Assembly (NCBI RefSeq): GCF_001613065.1
Contig: NZ_BDBQ01000062.1
Coordinates: forward strand, 1 to 64,000
Origin: Nocardia miyunensis NBRC 108239
GTDB lineage: Bacteria > Actinomycetota > Actinomycetes > Mycobacteriales > Mycobacteriaceae
DNA: 64,000 nucleotides
Direction: 5' to 3'
A model generated the notes under the pieces. That model was not told the origin of the DNA. It ran no database searches and saw nothing but the letters and a program-made list of their open reading frames with translations. The position numbers and the translations under genes were made by a program. Below, piece after piece: positions 42,901-50,958 of the stretch (its first letter is position 1; every line of letters starts with the position of its first letter).

Positions 42901-44028
42901 TCCGGTGGCGCCGCGACCGACGCACTCGCCGTTCTCCACCACCATCTGGATACCGCGCGAAACAGCAAGGCGCGGAGCGTAATTGCACAGGTCGATGATC
43001 GTGACGCCCTCGTAGCCGGACTCGCGCAGCGGGTCCTCCTCGGCCTCGAGCAGGCCGCCGTCGACCACGACGACGATATGGGTCAGATTCTGATTGGCCG
43101 GTTGATTGCGCGAGTACCGAACCCGGTTGACCACCAACGGATTCAGGCCCGCGGTCATCTCCCGTACCGAGCCGTACACCATCCGCTCGGCCCCGACGCC
43201 GTCCTGCGATTCCGGATGCTGGGTGTGCGGGAGCCACTTGGTCCACTCCCACTCGGCGATCGTGTCCGGACCGGCCACCACCGCGAGCAGCACCTGATCC
43301 GGCGCCTGGAACATGCACAGCTGCAACAACATCGCGCGCGTCATATCCCGGGCCTGCGCGCGGTCGCCGTTGAGCTGGATGGTCGCGAAACCCTTAACCG
43401 CGATGGCCGTGGCCAGGTCCGGCACGGTGGAATGGGTGCGCACGAACCGGCGCAACGAAACCGCGGCGATCGGCTCGAGTTCCTCGACCGGACCGGTCTC
43501 CGGCGACACCAGGCGCGTGGCCAGGCGCTGTCCGCCCAGGCCGATGCGGGCGTGGCAGAAGTCCTTGTCACCGGGGCGGCGCTCCCACATGCGGCTGGTG
43601 CCCGCGAGCATCCAGACCAGGCCGGGCTCGGGATGACTCCATTCCACCGCGGCACGCTGCTGCCGCGCGGTCTCGTCGACGTCCTTGCGGACCTGATCGA
43701 GGTACCGCAGATAGTCCTTGCGATCCTCGTTGGCCTCGGCCGCCTTCTGGCCCTTGCCACCCCCCTGGGTGAACATGCCGACCATCGAGAAGACCATCAT
43801 CATCGGGAACATCAGCGCGGTCGGATTCGACCCTATGCCACCACTTTTGGTGAACATGACCGCCATCATGCCGACCATGCCGACCACCATCACGACGGGC
43901 ATGAGCTTGCCCAGCAAACCGCCCGGAATGGACCGGGGAATCTCGGGAGGCGGCTGGAGCGTGACCTCACCACCGGGCGAACGCGGAACCTCCCGGCGCT
44001 GACGACGCTGGAAACGGACTGTGCTCAT
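39994..44028 (-). CDS. eccC: EccC, ESX-4-type secretion ATPase
   Basis: 1344 residues, EccCa and EccCb fused in one chain. Two N-terminal membrane helices (~30-85: LLGKLMPVVMVVGMVGMMAV) are followed by a DUF domain and three FtsK/SpoIIIE ATPase modules. Their Walker A motifs are GATGSGKSE (~490), GGPQSGKST (~849) and GDSESGKTT (~1151). It is the motor of the type VII secretion system, recruiting WXG100 substrates through its last module. Divergent from eccD. Confidence 0.95.
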   Translation of the reverse strand: MSTVRFQRRQRREVPRSPGGEVTLQPPPEIPRSIPGGLLGKLMPVVMVVGMVGMMAVMFTKSGGIGSNPTALMFPMMMVFSMVGMFTQGGGKGQKAAEANEDRKDYLRYLDQVRKDVDETARQQRAAVEWSHPEPGLVWMLAGTSRMWERRPGDKDFCHARIGLGGQRLATRLVSPETGPVEELEPIAAVSLRRFVRTHSTVPDLATAIAVKGFATIQLNGDRAQARDMTRAMLLQLCMFQAPDQVLLAVVAGPDTIAEWEWTKWLPHTQHPESQDGVGAERMVYGSVREMTAGLNPLVVNRVRYSRNQPANQNLTHIVVVVDGGLLEAEEDPLRESGYEGVTIIDLCNYAPRLAVSRGIQMVVENGECVGRGATGNMERFAVIDRISARQAEQVARRLAPFRVVTQTGAENASGESAEAITSWAQMLGLGDIGTFSPESQWKPRYGPERLRVPFGVGADGLPVYLDIKEAADKGMGPHGLCIGATGSGKSEFLRTLVLSMIALHSPDQLNLVLVDFKGGATFLGLEGVPHVAAIVTNLEEEADLVGRMRDALDGEMNRRQELLRTAGNFANVGEYEKARAAGADLDPLPALFVVLDEFSELLQQHPDFADLFTMIGRLGRSLQVHLLLASQRLEEGKLKGLESHLSYRIGLKTFSANESRQVLGVPDAYNLPPSPGGGYLKAGDGEIRRFQAAYVSGAYVGGGSQRQVTQAGIVGGEIDIHARVFTAGHVDFRASDRIPVAAEPELIQEAVRGEDGEEISNLGMLVSRIRGHGRPAHEIWLPPLDDAPTMDFLLPRSILTGDVPQIASLRVPIGIVDRPYHQRRDPMVVDLSGVGGNVAVVGGPQSGKSTALRSLIMSMALSHTAEQVQFYCLDFGGGTLISLEGLPHVGSVAGRLDEEKVRRTLSEMHNIVRAREMRFRQLGIESMSEFRRLRGADPAGNSAATGVHEDPFGDVFLVIDGFSTIRQDFDSLEQGIMNLAVQGLSYGVHVIIALNRWAEARPALKDQIGTRIELRLGDPMDSDLGRKFAALVPKGRPGRGMTAETLHMLTALPRIDGDPNPETLSTGVAQAVAAVRQMNPGRPAPRVRMLPERLERQELLRLSGNWAGDASQKCMRFPIGISESELAPVFIDFNVSPHFVIVGDSESGKTTLLRSIAEGIIASNTPNQARIIMGDYRRSMLGLLPQQYMAGYGSTAPQFTDNMSDLAAYVAKRTPGPDVTPQQLRDRSWWDGPELYVLIDDYDLVATSSGNPVQALLESLAHARDLGFHVVIARRSGGASRAMYEPVIGRMKDLGSAGLIMSGSRDEGVLWGNARPSAMPPGRGTYVTRNGEELIQTGWLPLT

Positions 44029-44185
44029 CGACTGAAGCTCCCCCTTCGGCGGCGTGGTGCGGCCTCAGTGTAGAGGTCACGGCCGACATGTCGTACAGTT
44101 CGAGCAGCATTCTGCACGGGTCAACCGCGCGATCGCAACTCGCGCGCTTGCGGAAACACCAGGTAGAGACGGAGTTGGGGGCAGC

Positions 44186-45667
44186 GTGACGCACGCGCGA
44201 ATGAGCCATATCGAAGACGATTCGACTCGCGGAATCGTCCGTGCGCCGGATTTGGCCCGGGTCACGATTCTGGCCAAGCACACCCAGGTCGACATGGCGA
44301 TCCCGGTGGATGTCCCGGTGGCACTGGTCATTCCCAGCGTCGTGGATATGGTCGCCCAGCACAGCGGGACGAACGATTTCGATTCCAGCGGAGAACAATT
44401 CCAGCCCGCCGAATGGGTTCTCGCCCGAATCGGGCAGCCGCCGTTCTCCAATTCGCTGAGCCTGGGCGAGCAGGGGGTGCGGGACGGCGAGCTGCTGATG
44501 CTCGAGAGCGCCGACCACGTCGCGCCGACACCGCTGTTCGACGACATCATGTACAACGTCGCCATCGCCGACGGCGACAACTTCCGCTCCTGGTCCCCGC
44601 GCATGGCCCGGATCTCCGGTTCGGCCATCGCCGTGCTGACCATGATCGTCGGCTGCGTCGGCCTGCTCGCCGCGCCGAATGCCATGCCCGGCTGGATCTC
44701 CGGCGCGGTCGCGGCCTTCCTGACGATTCTGCTCGTCGTCGCCGGCACGGTGCTCAGCCGCATGTACGGGGACATCCCGACGGCGATCGTCGTCGGCGGT
44801 TGTTCGCTGCCCGCCGCGTTCGCCGCGGGCATGCTGCTGGTGCCGCTGCAACATCACCACTACGGCTGGGCGAACATCCTGCTCGGTTCGGTGCTCTTCG
44901 GCGCGACCGCGGTACTGGCGTGGCGGGTCAGCGGCGTCGGGCTGGCGCTGTTCATCGGCGCGACCACGGTATCGCTGTTCGCGATCGTGGCCGCGCTGGT
45001 CGGCCTGCTGACCTCGCAGCCGACCCGGGCCATCGGAGCCGGTGCGGCCGTGCTCGCCCTCGGCGCGCTCTCGCTCGCGCCACGGGCGTCGATGCTGCTG
45101 GCCAAGCTGCCGTTGCCGCCGGTCCCCTCCCCCGGCACCCCGATCGACCCGACCGAGGACGACCCCGACGACCACCGCGCGCTGCCGACCATGGAGGTGC
45201 TGCGCGAGAAGTCCGAGCGGGCCCGGATGTATCTGGGCGGCATAGTCGGCGCGACCACGCTGGTCACGGCGGTCGGCGCGCTGGCCGGGTGCAATCCCGG
45301 TTCGCACGGCCCGTTCTGGCCCGGTATCGCGCTGGCGCTGGTCTCGGCGGTGGTGCTGCTTTTCCGCAGCCGGACCTACGCCAACGCCGAACTGGCCGTG
45401 GTGCTGATCGGCGGCGGCGCGGCCATCCTGCTGGCGGTGATGCTCGGCGCGGCCTTCACCCAGTCCCAGCCGCTGGCGGTGTTCGGCGCGGCGATGATCC
45501 TGCTGATCGGGGCGCTGATCTGCGGTCTGGTGATACCCAACCAGACCGCGACCCCGCCCATGCGCCGCGCGGTGGAACTGCTCGAATACGGTTTCGTCGC
45601 AGCGATTCTGCCGCTGGCCTTCTGGGTGGCCGACCTGTATTCGATCATCCGCTCGCTCTCGCTCTGA
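44186..45667 (+). CDS. eccD: EccD, type VII secretion membrane channel component
   Basis: 493 residues from the GTG at 44186 (GGAG 11 bases upstream); the ATG at 44201 is an alternative. An N-terminal ubiquitin-like YukD domain of ~110 residues (RVTILAKHTQVDMAIPVDVPVALVIP) is followed by about eleven membrane helices, the expected EccD build. The domain order and length match EccD4. Next to mycP in the same direction with 8 bases between. Confidence 0.92.
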   Translation: MTHARMSHIEDDSTRGIVRAPDLARVTILAKHTQVDMAIPVDVPVALVIPSVVDMVAQHSGTNDFDSSGEQFQPAEWVLARIGQPPFSNSLSLGEQGVRDGELLMLESADHVAPTPLFDDIMYNVAIADGDNFRSWSPRMARISGSAIAVLTMIVGCVGLLAAPNAMPGWISGAVAAFLTILLVVAGTVLSRMYGDIPTAIVVGGCSLPAAFAAGMLLVPLQHHHYGWANILLGSVLFGATAVLAWRVSGVGLALFIGATTVSLFAIVAALVGLLTSQPTRAIGAGAAVLALGALSLAPRASMLLAKLPLPPVPSPGTPIDPTEDDPDDHRALPTMEVLREKSERARMYLGGIVGATTLVTAVGALAGCNPGSHGPFWPGIALALVSAVVLLFRSRTYANAELAVVLIGGGAAILLAVMLGAAFTQSQPLAVFGAAMILLIGALICGLVIPNQTATPPMRRAVELLEYGFVAAILPLAFWVADLYSIIRSLSL

Positions 45668-45675
45668 GCCGCGCG

Positions 45676-47094
45676 ATGAACCCGAAGACATTCGGCCGCA
45701 ACGTGATTCGCGTCGCCGTCGCGGTGGCCGTGCTGGGCTCGAGCGTATCGGTCGGCGCCGGAACGGCTTTCGCCGAACGGCCGCCCGCGGTGAATCCTGC
45801 CGATCTGCCCGCGGACGGTACGCCGCATCCATCCAAGACCACCGAGCCGAAGCCGAACACCCCGTGCATGAGCACCGTTCCCGGCGGCGACGGCCAGACC
45901 GTGCCGCAGGCGCAGCGGGTTCTGGGCCTGGACAAGGCATGGCGGTTCGCCACCGGTGCGGGCCAGACGGTCGCGGTCATCGATACGGGCGTGGCTCGCA
46001 ATCCGCGCCTGAGGAATCTGGCGGCGGGCGGCGATTACGTCAGCAACGGCGACGGAACCCAGGACTGCGACGGCCACGGCACCGCGGTCGCGGGCCTGAT
46101 CGCCGCCAGCCGGGTGAACGGACAGGGTTTCGCGGGGATCGCACCCGACGCGAAGATCATCGCCATCCGTCAGACCAGTAACTACTTCGAGGTCAAAGGT
46201 CAGTCCCAGGGGCAGACCCAGGAACAGATCGAGAAGAACAGCTACGGCGATCTGGACTCCCTGGCCTCCGCGATCCGGCACGCCGCGGATCTGGGCGCCC
46301 GGGTGATCAACATCTCCGAGGTCAACTGCGTCGCCGGTACCCCATCGGACGCGAAAATCGGTGCGGCAGTGCAGTATGCGGCCGCGCAGAAGGACGTCGT
46401 CGTGGTGGTGGCGGCCGGGAACAGCGACGCCTGCAAGGGAACCAACCCGGTCCTGGATCCGACCGATCCCGACGGTGACATGTGGAGCCGGGTCAACGAG
46501 AACGTCACCCCGGCCCGCTGGGACAACTACGTGCTCTCGGTCGGCTCGATCGATCCGGCCACCGGATCGCCCTCGAAGTTCACCGTGCCCGGCCCGTGGG
46601 TCGGCGTCGCGGCGCCGGGCGAGAAGATCACCTCGCTGGACGTCAACTACAGCTCGGCCAACAGCAGGGGCACCGCGTCCGCGTTCATCGAGAGCAGCAA
46701 GCAAACCGAGATGGCCGGAACGAGTTTCGCCAGCCCGTATGTGGCCGGACTGGCCGCCCTGGTTCGCCAGAAGTTCCCGCGGCTGAGCGCGTTCGACGTG
46801 ATCAAGCGCATCGAGGCCACCGCGCACGCACCGGCCGGGGGCTGGAATCCGTATGTCGGCTACGGCGCGATCGACCCGGTCGCGGCCCTGACCGCCGAGG
46901 TGCCCACCCAGCTGCCGCCCAAGAAACCGTTCGCCGCCGAGAGCTGGCAGCTGGCGGTCCCCGCGCCGCCGAAGGCCCCGGACAACACCGCACGCAACGT
47001 GGCGTTGATCGGTACGGCCGTCATCGCGGTGCTGCTGATCCTGGGTTATCTGGCGTCGTTCCCGATCCGCCGCCGGTTCGGAGTTCGCGACTGA
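45676..47094 (+). CDS. mycP: MycP, type VII secretion mycosin protease
   Basis: 472 residues. Signal peptide ending near GAGTAFA, then a subtilisin-like domain with catalytic D103 (VIDTGV), H134 (CDGHGTAVAG) and S350 (GTSFASPYVAG). After a Pro-rich segment there is a C-terminal membrane anchor (VALIGTAVIAVLLILGYLASFPIRRRF). Mycosins are needed for ESX complex stability and process some substrates on the outer face of the membrane. An N-terminal extension with a Cys pair (NTPCMST ... TQDCDGHG) is typical. Confidence 0.95.
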   Translation: MNPKTFGRNVIRVAVAVAVLGSSVSVGAGTAFAERPPAVNPADLPADGTPHPSKTTEPKPNTPCMSTVPGGDGQTVPQAQRVLGLDKAWRFATGAGQTVAVIDTGVARNPRLRNLAAGGDYVSNGDGTQDCDGHGTAVAGLIAASRVNGQGFAGIAPDAKIIAIRQTSNYFEVKGQSQGQTQEQIEKNSYGDLDSLASAIRHAADLGARVINISEVNCVAGTPSDAKIGAAVQYAAAQKDVVVVVAAGNSDACKGTNPVLDPTDPDGDMWSRVNENVTPARWDNYVLSVGSIDPATGSPSKFTVPGPWVGVAAPGEKITSLDVNYSSANSRGTASAFIESSKQTEMAGTSFASPYVAGLAALVRQKFPRLSAFDVIKRIEATAHAPAGGWNPYVGYGAIDPVAALTAEVPTQLPPKKPFAAESWQLAVPAPPKAPDNTARNVALIGTAVIAVLLILGYLASFPIRRRFGVRD

Positions 47095-47098
47095 CGGT

Positions 47099-47128
47099 GT
47101 GCCCGACCGGTAGTCCCCGGCCGGGCGC
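47099..47128. terminator. Hairpin between mycP and the PNPOx-like gene
   Basis: GCCCGACCGG (47101-47110) pairs with CCGGCCGGGC (47117-47126), one mismatch and a 6-base loop, between two convergent genes. It probably serves both. Confidence 0.6.
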
Positions 47129-47665
47129 TCAGGCGCGATCGAAGAACCAGCGCGTCGCCCCGCCGGGCTCCACCGTGGACACGGCGGTAGCCGACGACGC
47201 GGTCACGCGGTAGACGTGCCATGGCGGCGGGCCCGCGGAGGGTGCGCTGAATTCGGCGGTCAGCGCCGTACCGGATTCGTCCACTCGGCAGGGCCAGTCC
47301 CGCGCCCAGAGCAGCGCCATGCGGGCCACCGTCTCCGGATCGGTGACCCGTGTCGCGGTGCCCTGCACGACCAGATCGAATTCGCGGGTGGCCACGCTCA
47401 GCGCGCACCGTGGATCGCGAGTGAGGTTGCGCGCCTTGCGAGTTCGCGGCCCCGTCTCGAACCAGAACGTCCCCTCGGCCCACAGCATGCCCAGAGCGGT
47501 CAGATGCGGACCGCCGTCGGGATCGATGGTGCTGAGCCAGCAGCTGTGCCGGTCCGGCCCACCGGAACGCGGCGCCTGGGGAAAGCCCTCTGCCAGACCG
47601 GCTTCGATATCGGACCACCGCAGCGCCGCGAGGCGGTACAGATCGGCAAGATTCTTGGTCTCCAT
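47129..47665 (-). CDS. Pyridoxamine 5'-phosphate oxidase-like split-barrel protein
   Basis: 178 residues with the FMN/F420-binding split-barrel fold (SCWLSTIDPDGGPHLTALGMLW, FWFETGPRTRKARNLTRDPRCALSV, VVQGTATRVTDPETV). Members in actinobacteria often use F420 or FMN to reduce small molecules. Inserted within the ESX-4-type locus but with no evident link to secretion. Confidence 0.8.
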   Translation of the reverse strand: METKNLADLYRLAALRWSDIEAGLAEGFPQAPRSGGPDRHSCWLSTIDPDGGPHLTALGMLWAEGTFWFETGPRTRKARNLTRDPRCALSVATREFDLVVQGTATRVTDPETVARMALLWARDWPCRVDESGTALTAEFSAPSAGPPPWHVYRVTASSATAVSTVEPGGATRWFFDRA

Positions 47666-47913
47666 AGCTGTAGGGACGCGGAGTCGCGGCAGGAATCATC
47701 GGTGTGCGCCGGATCGCCCTGTCCGGTCCGGACGAAACTCGCCGAAAACCAACTATTCACCAAATTTTCCTCAACGCGAACCAAAATTCCATCCGGAACC
47801 ATGACAAACGCGGCGAAGTTGGGTTGCGGCGTGCCTCCCACATTGCAGAATGCGGAACGGCGCGGTCGAGCGGAATGACCCGCCGCACACCTGAGTAGAG
47901 GGCAGGGATACAC

Positions 47914-49200
47914 ATGGCCACCGCGGTACCGAAGGCACCCAAACCGAAGCTGACCTCCGACCAACGCAACTCGTTCATCGCCGCCCAACTCGGTTGGACG
48001 ATGGACGCTTTCGATTATTTCCTCGTGGTGTTCGTCTACGCCGACATCGCGCACACCTATCACATGAGCAAGGCCGAGGTCGCCTTCCTGACCACGGCCA
48101 CGCTGATCATGCGACCGGTCGGCGCGTTGCTGTTCGGCATGTGGGCCGACCGCGTGGGCCGCCGCATCCCGCTGATGGCCAACGTCTCGATGTATTCGGT
48201 GATCGGCTTCCTGTGCGCGTTCTCGCCCAACTTCACCGTGCTGGTGGTGCTGCGCATGCTCTACGGCATCGGCATGGGCGGTGAATGGGGCCTCGGCGCC
48301 GCGCTGGCCATGGAGAAGATCCCCGTCGAACGTCGCGGCTTCTTCTCCGGCCTGCTGCAGGAGGGATATTCGTTCGGCTATCTGCTCGCGTCGGTGGCCT
48401 CCCTGGTGGTCATGAACTGGGCGGGGCTGTCCTGGCGATGGCTGTTCGCGCTGTCGATCATCCCGGCGCTGATCATCCTGATCATCCGTACGCGCACCGA
48501 GGAATCCGAGGCGTGGGAGCGAACCCAGGAGCGAATGAAGGTGACGCAGACCAGGATTCGCGACATCATCCGCAATCCGATCATCGTGCGCCGGTTCGTC
48601 TACCTGGCCCTGCTGATGACGGCGTTCAACTGGATGAGCCACGGCACCCAGGACGTCTACCCGACGTTCCTGACCGCGCCGCATGCCCAGGGTGGCGCGG
48701 CGATCAGCGCGGTCGGCGCGAAATGGATCGCCGTGGTGTACAACATCGGCGCGATCGTGGGCGGCCTGCTGTTCGGTTCGCTCTCCGAACGTTTCGGCCG
48801 CCGGTACACCATCATCTTCTGTGCGGTCCTCGGCCTGCCGATCGTTCCGCTGTTCGCCTATTCGACGACCGCGGCGATGCTGTGTCTGGGCTCGTTCCTC
48901 ATGCAGCTGATGGTGCAGGGCGCGTGGGGTGTGATCCCGGCGCATCTGACGGAGATGTCGCCGGACGCCATCCGCGGGTTCTATCCCGGCGTCACGTATC
49001 AGCTCGGCAATCTGCTGGCGGCGCTGAATCTGCCCATCCAGGAACGGCTCGCCCAGCATCACGGCTATCCGTTCGCGCTGGCGGTCACCATCGTCCCGGT
49101 TCTGATCGTGGTAGCGATATTGACCGCGGTCGGCAAGGAGGCCAAGGGGGTTCGGTTCGGGGCGGACACCGGGCCGAACGAGCCGATACCGGCCGCGTGA
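47914..49200 (+). CDS. MFS transporter, sialate/lactate:H+ symporter type
   Basis: 428 residues, twelve membrane helices. The motif A RVGRRIPLMANVSMYSVIGFL and GIGMGGEWGLGAALAMEKIPVERRGFFSGLLQEGYSFGYLLAS, and the D in GWTMDAFDYFLVVF, are those of the SHS/NanT-Jen1 branch that imports monocarboxylates or sugar acids. Probably H+-coupled uptake; the substrate is unknown. Lies between mycP and eccB and ends at a strong bidirectional hairpin. Confidence 0.88.
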   Translation: MATAVPKAPKPKLTSDQRNSFIAAQLGWTMDAFDYFLVVFVYADIAHTYHMSKAEVAFLTTATLIMRPVGALLFGMWADRVGRRIPLMANVSMYSVIGFLCAFSPNFTVLVVLRMLYGIGMGGEWGLGAALAMEKIPVERRGFFSGLLQEGYSFGYLLASVASLVVMNWAGLSWRWLFALSIIPALIILIIRTRTEESEAWERTQERMKVTQTRIRDIIRNPIIVRRFVYLALLMTAFNWMSHGTQDVYPTFLTAPHAQGGAAISAVGAKWIAVVYNIGAIVGGLLFGSLSERFGRRYTIIFCAVLGLPIVPLFAYSTTAAMLCLGSFLMQLMVQGAWGVIPAHLTEMSPDAIRGFYPGVTYQLGNLLAALNLPIQERLAQHHGYPFALAVTIVPVLIVVAILTAVGKEAKGVRFGADTGPNEPIPAA

Positions 49201-49271
49201 GCGAGGAACATCCCCGAATCCCTGTGCCGGCAGGGTAATTCGCACGATCGGCCGGGCCATACGGTCCCGAT

Positions 49272-49315
49272 ACGGAACGAGCGCACGGTCACCCTCGGCC
49301 GTGCGCTCGTTCCGT
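49272..49315. terminator. 17-bp-stem bidirectional terminator
   Basis: ACGGAACGAGCGCACGG (49272-49288) pairs perfectly with 49299-49315 across a 10-base loop, between the convergent MFS and eccB genes. There is no T-tract on either side. Confidence 0.8.
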
Positions 49316-49359
49316 TGTCGGCGAATTCTGCGAAGCCGTTGTCCCGCAGACAATTTCGA

Positions 49360-50847
49360 TCAGTTCGACGCCGCCTGCGAGGTCGCGGAGACCAGCGTCT
49401 TGGCCGGATCGGAATCCGGCGCTACACCGTCGTGGGCGACCATCGCGTCCTGACGGGACAGGGTCGGCCCCGAAGCCAGCAGGCCGACGATCGGCCAGGG
49501 CGCGGGCTCGTACTTGGTCTTGGAGGAGTCCATCCCGAGCGCCTTCTCCGCGTCGGCATCCCTGAGGCCGAAGCGAACGCCGGTGTCGGAGATGAAGAAC
49601 ACCGCGTCCTTGCGCTGGCTGTCCGGCTCGATTCCGGTGGTCTGCACCAGGATTCCCGTCCCGGGGGTGGAGTAGAACTGGTCGACCTTGTCACCGCCGG
49701 AGCTGTCGGCCTGAGCCAGGCGGACCGGTTGGGATCCGTCCGGAATCGGCAGTGCGTGCCCGGTGACCACGGACAACTCGGCGTGCATACTGCCGTCGGA
49801 CTTGTCCGCGGAGTTCACCGGCTTCCAGGACATGCACTCGACGGGCTGGTCCTTGGAGTCGACGACGGTCGGCGCGGTTTCCGGATAGTCCTGCACCCCA
49901 AGGGTGTTCACGATCGGGGTGTGGGTGCGGCCGTAGGGACTGATCTGACCGTTGCCCGCGGTCGGATTCGAGTTGCGGATGATGTCGGCGGTCAGCGGGG
50001 AGATCTGCTGAATACCGTTCTCCAGCGCCACGAAGTACTGGTTGTCGGTGCCGAGCCGCACGACATCGCCGTTGCGATGGTCCTGCAGCGCCGAAGTGCC
50101 GCCCGGATCGGTGATGACCGGAGCGATGATCGGCAGTACCTCGGGGACCGAGTTCAGCAGACCCTGGCTGATCGGGCGCGGGGTCACGCCGGTGATCCCG
50201 AGCGCGTCGGTGACCGAGCGGTCGTTCATGCTGACGCGGGCGCGCTTGTTGTCGTAGACGAGGTAGATCGCATCCTTGCCCTGCACCAGAAGTGCGTTGT
50301 TCTTCGGCAGTTTCGAACCCTTGTCGCCGAGGGTCAAATTCCCGGCGATGGCGGTGCTGGTCAAGGTGTTGCTGCCATCGGTCTTCAACTCGTCGCACAC
50401 CGTCCACTGCCGGCCGTTGCCGCTGCTGTCGAAGGTGAGCAGCGACGGCGCGCCGGGAATGCCGATCAGCGCGCCCATCGGCTTGCTGGACAGCTGCGAT
50501 TCCTTGACGCTGGCCGGGCTGGCGGCATCGCCGACGGCCAGGCGCGCCGAGGCCAGGTTCAGGGCGGGATGGACGGTTCCATCGATGACCGCGTAGATCT
50601 GGCCGGATTCCTTGCCCATCAGGATCTTGCTGTTCCCGATCGACCCCTGCGGCTTGAGCAGCGCCAGCACCGCGCAACCGGCGAGCGCGACGATGCCGAG
50701 GATGAGTCCGACGGCGTAGGCGCGCGACTGAGAGCGCATGGGGTCGTGCAACATTCGCACATCCCGGCGCACCAGGGCGTGCTCCATGCGGCGTACGAGG
50801 AAGCGATAGCCGCTTACCTGCCACCGAGTTGTGGGTCTTGAAGGCAT
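49360..50847 (-). CDS. eccB: EccB, type VII secretion membrane component
   Basis: 495 residues, ATG with GGGAGG upstream. A short cytoplasmic N-terminus (TTRWQVSGYRFLVRRMEHALVRRD, the EccB hallmark) is followed by one membrane helix (YAVGLILGIVALAGCAVLALL). The large outside R1-R4 repeat domain has a Cys pair (TVCDELK ... VECMSWKPV). Length agrees with EccB4. Divergent from eccE with 111 bases between. Confidence 0.94.
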   Translation of the reverse strand: MPSRPTTRWQVSGYRFLVRRMEHALVRRDVRMLHDPMRSQSRAYAVGLILGIVALAGCAVLALLKPQGSIGNSKILMGKESGQIYAVIDGTVHPALNLASARLAVGDAASPASVKESQLSSKPMGALIGIPGAPSLLTFDSSGNGRQWTVCDELKTDGSNTLTSTAIAGNLTLGDKGSKLPKNNALLVQGKDAIYLVYDNKRARVSMNDRSVTDALGITGVTPRPISQGLLNSVPEVLPIIAPVITDPGGTSALQDHRNGDVVRLGTDNQYFVALENGIQQISPLTADIIRNSNPTAGNGQISPYGRTHTPIVNTLGVQDYPETAPTVVDSKDQPVECMSWKPVNSADKSDGSMHAELSVVTGHALPIPDGSQPVRLAQADSSGGDKVDQFYSTPGTGILVQTTGIEPDSQRKDAVFFISDTGVRFGLRDADAEKALGMDSSKTKYEPAPWPIVGLLASGPTLSRQDAMVAHDGVAPDSDPAKTLVSATSQAASN

Positions 50848-50958
50848 GTGTCCTCCCCCGAACAGTGCTCGCGTTCGTGGAACACAGTACAGTTCACGGG
50901 GACTTCAGTTCAGCTCGGCCATCGAATCTGGCCGACACCGGGTACATGGGGGACCACG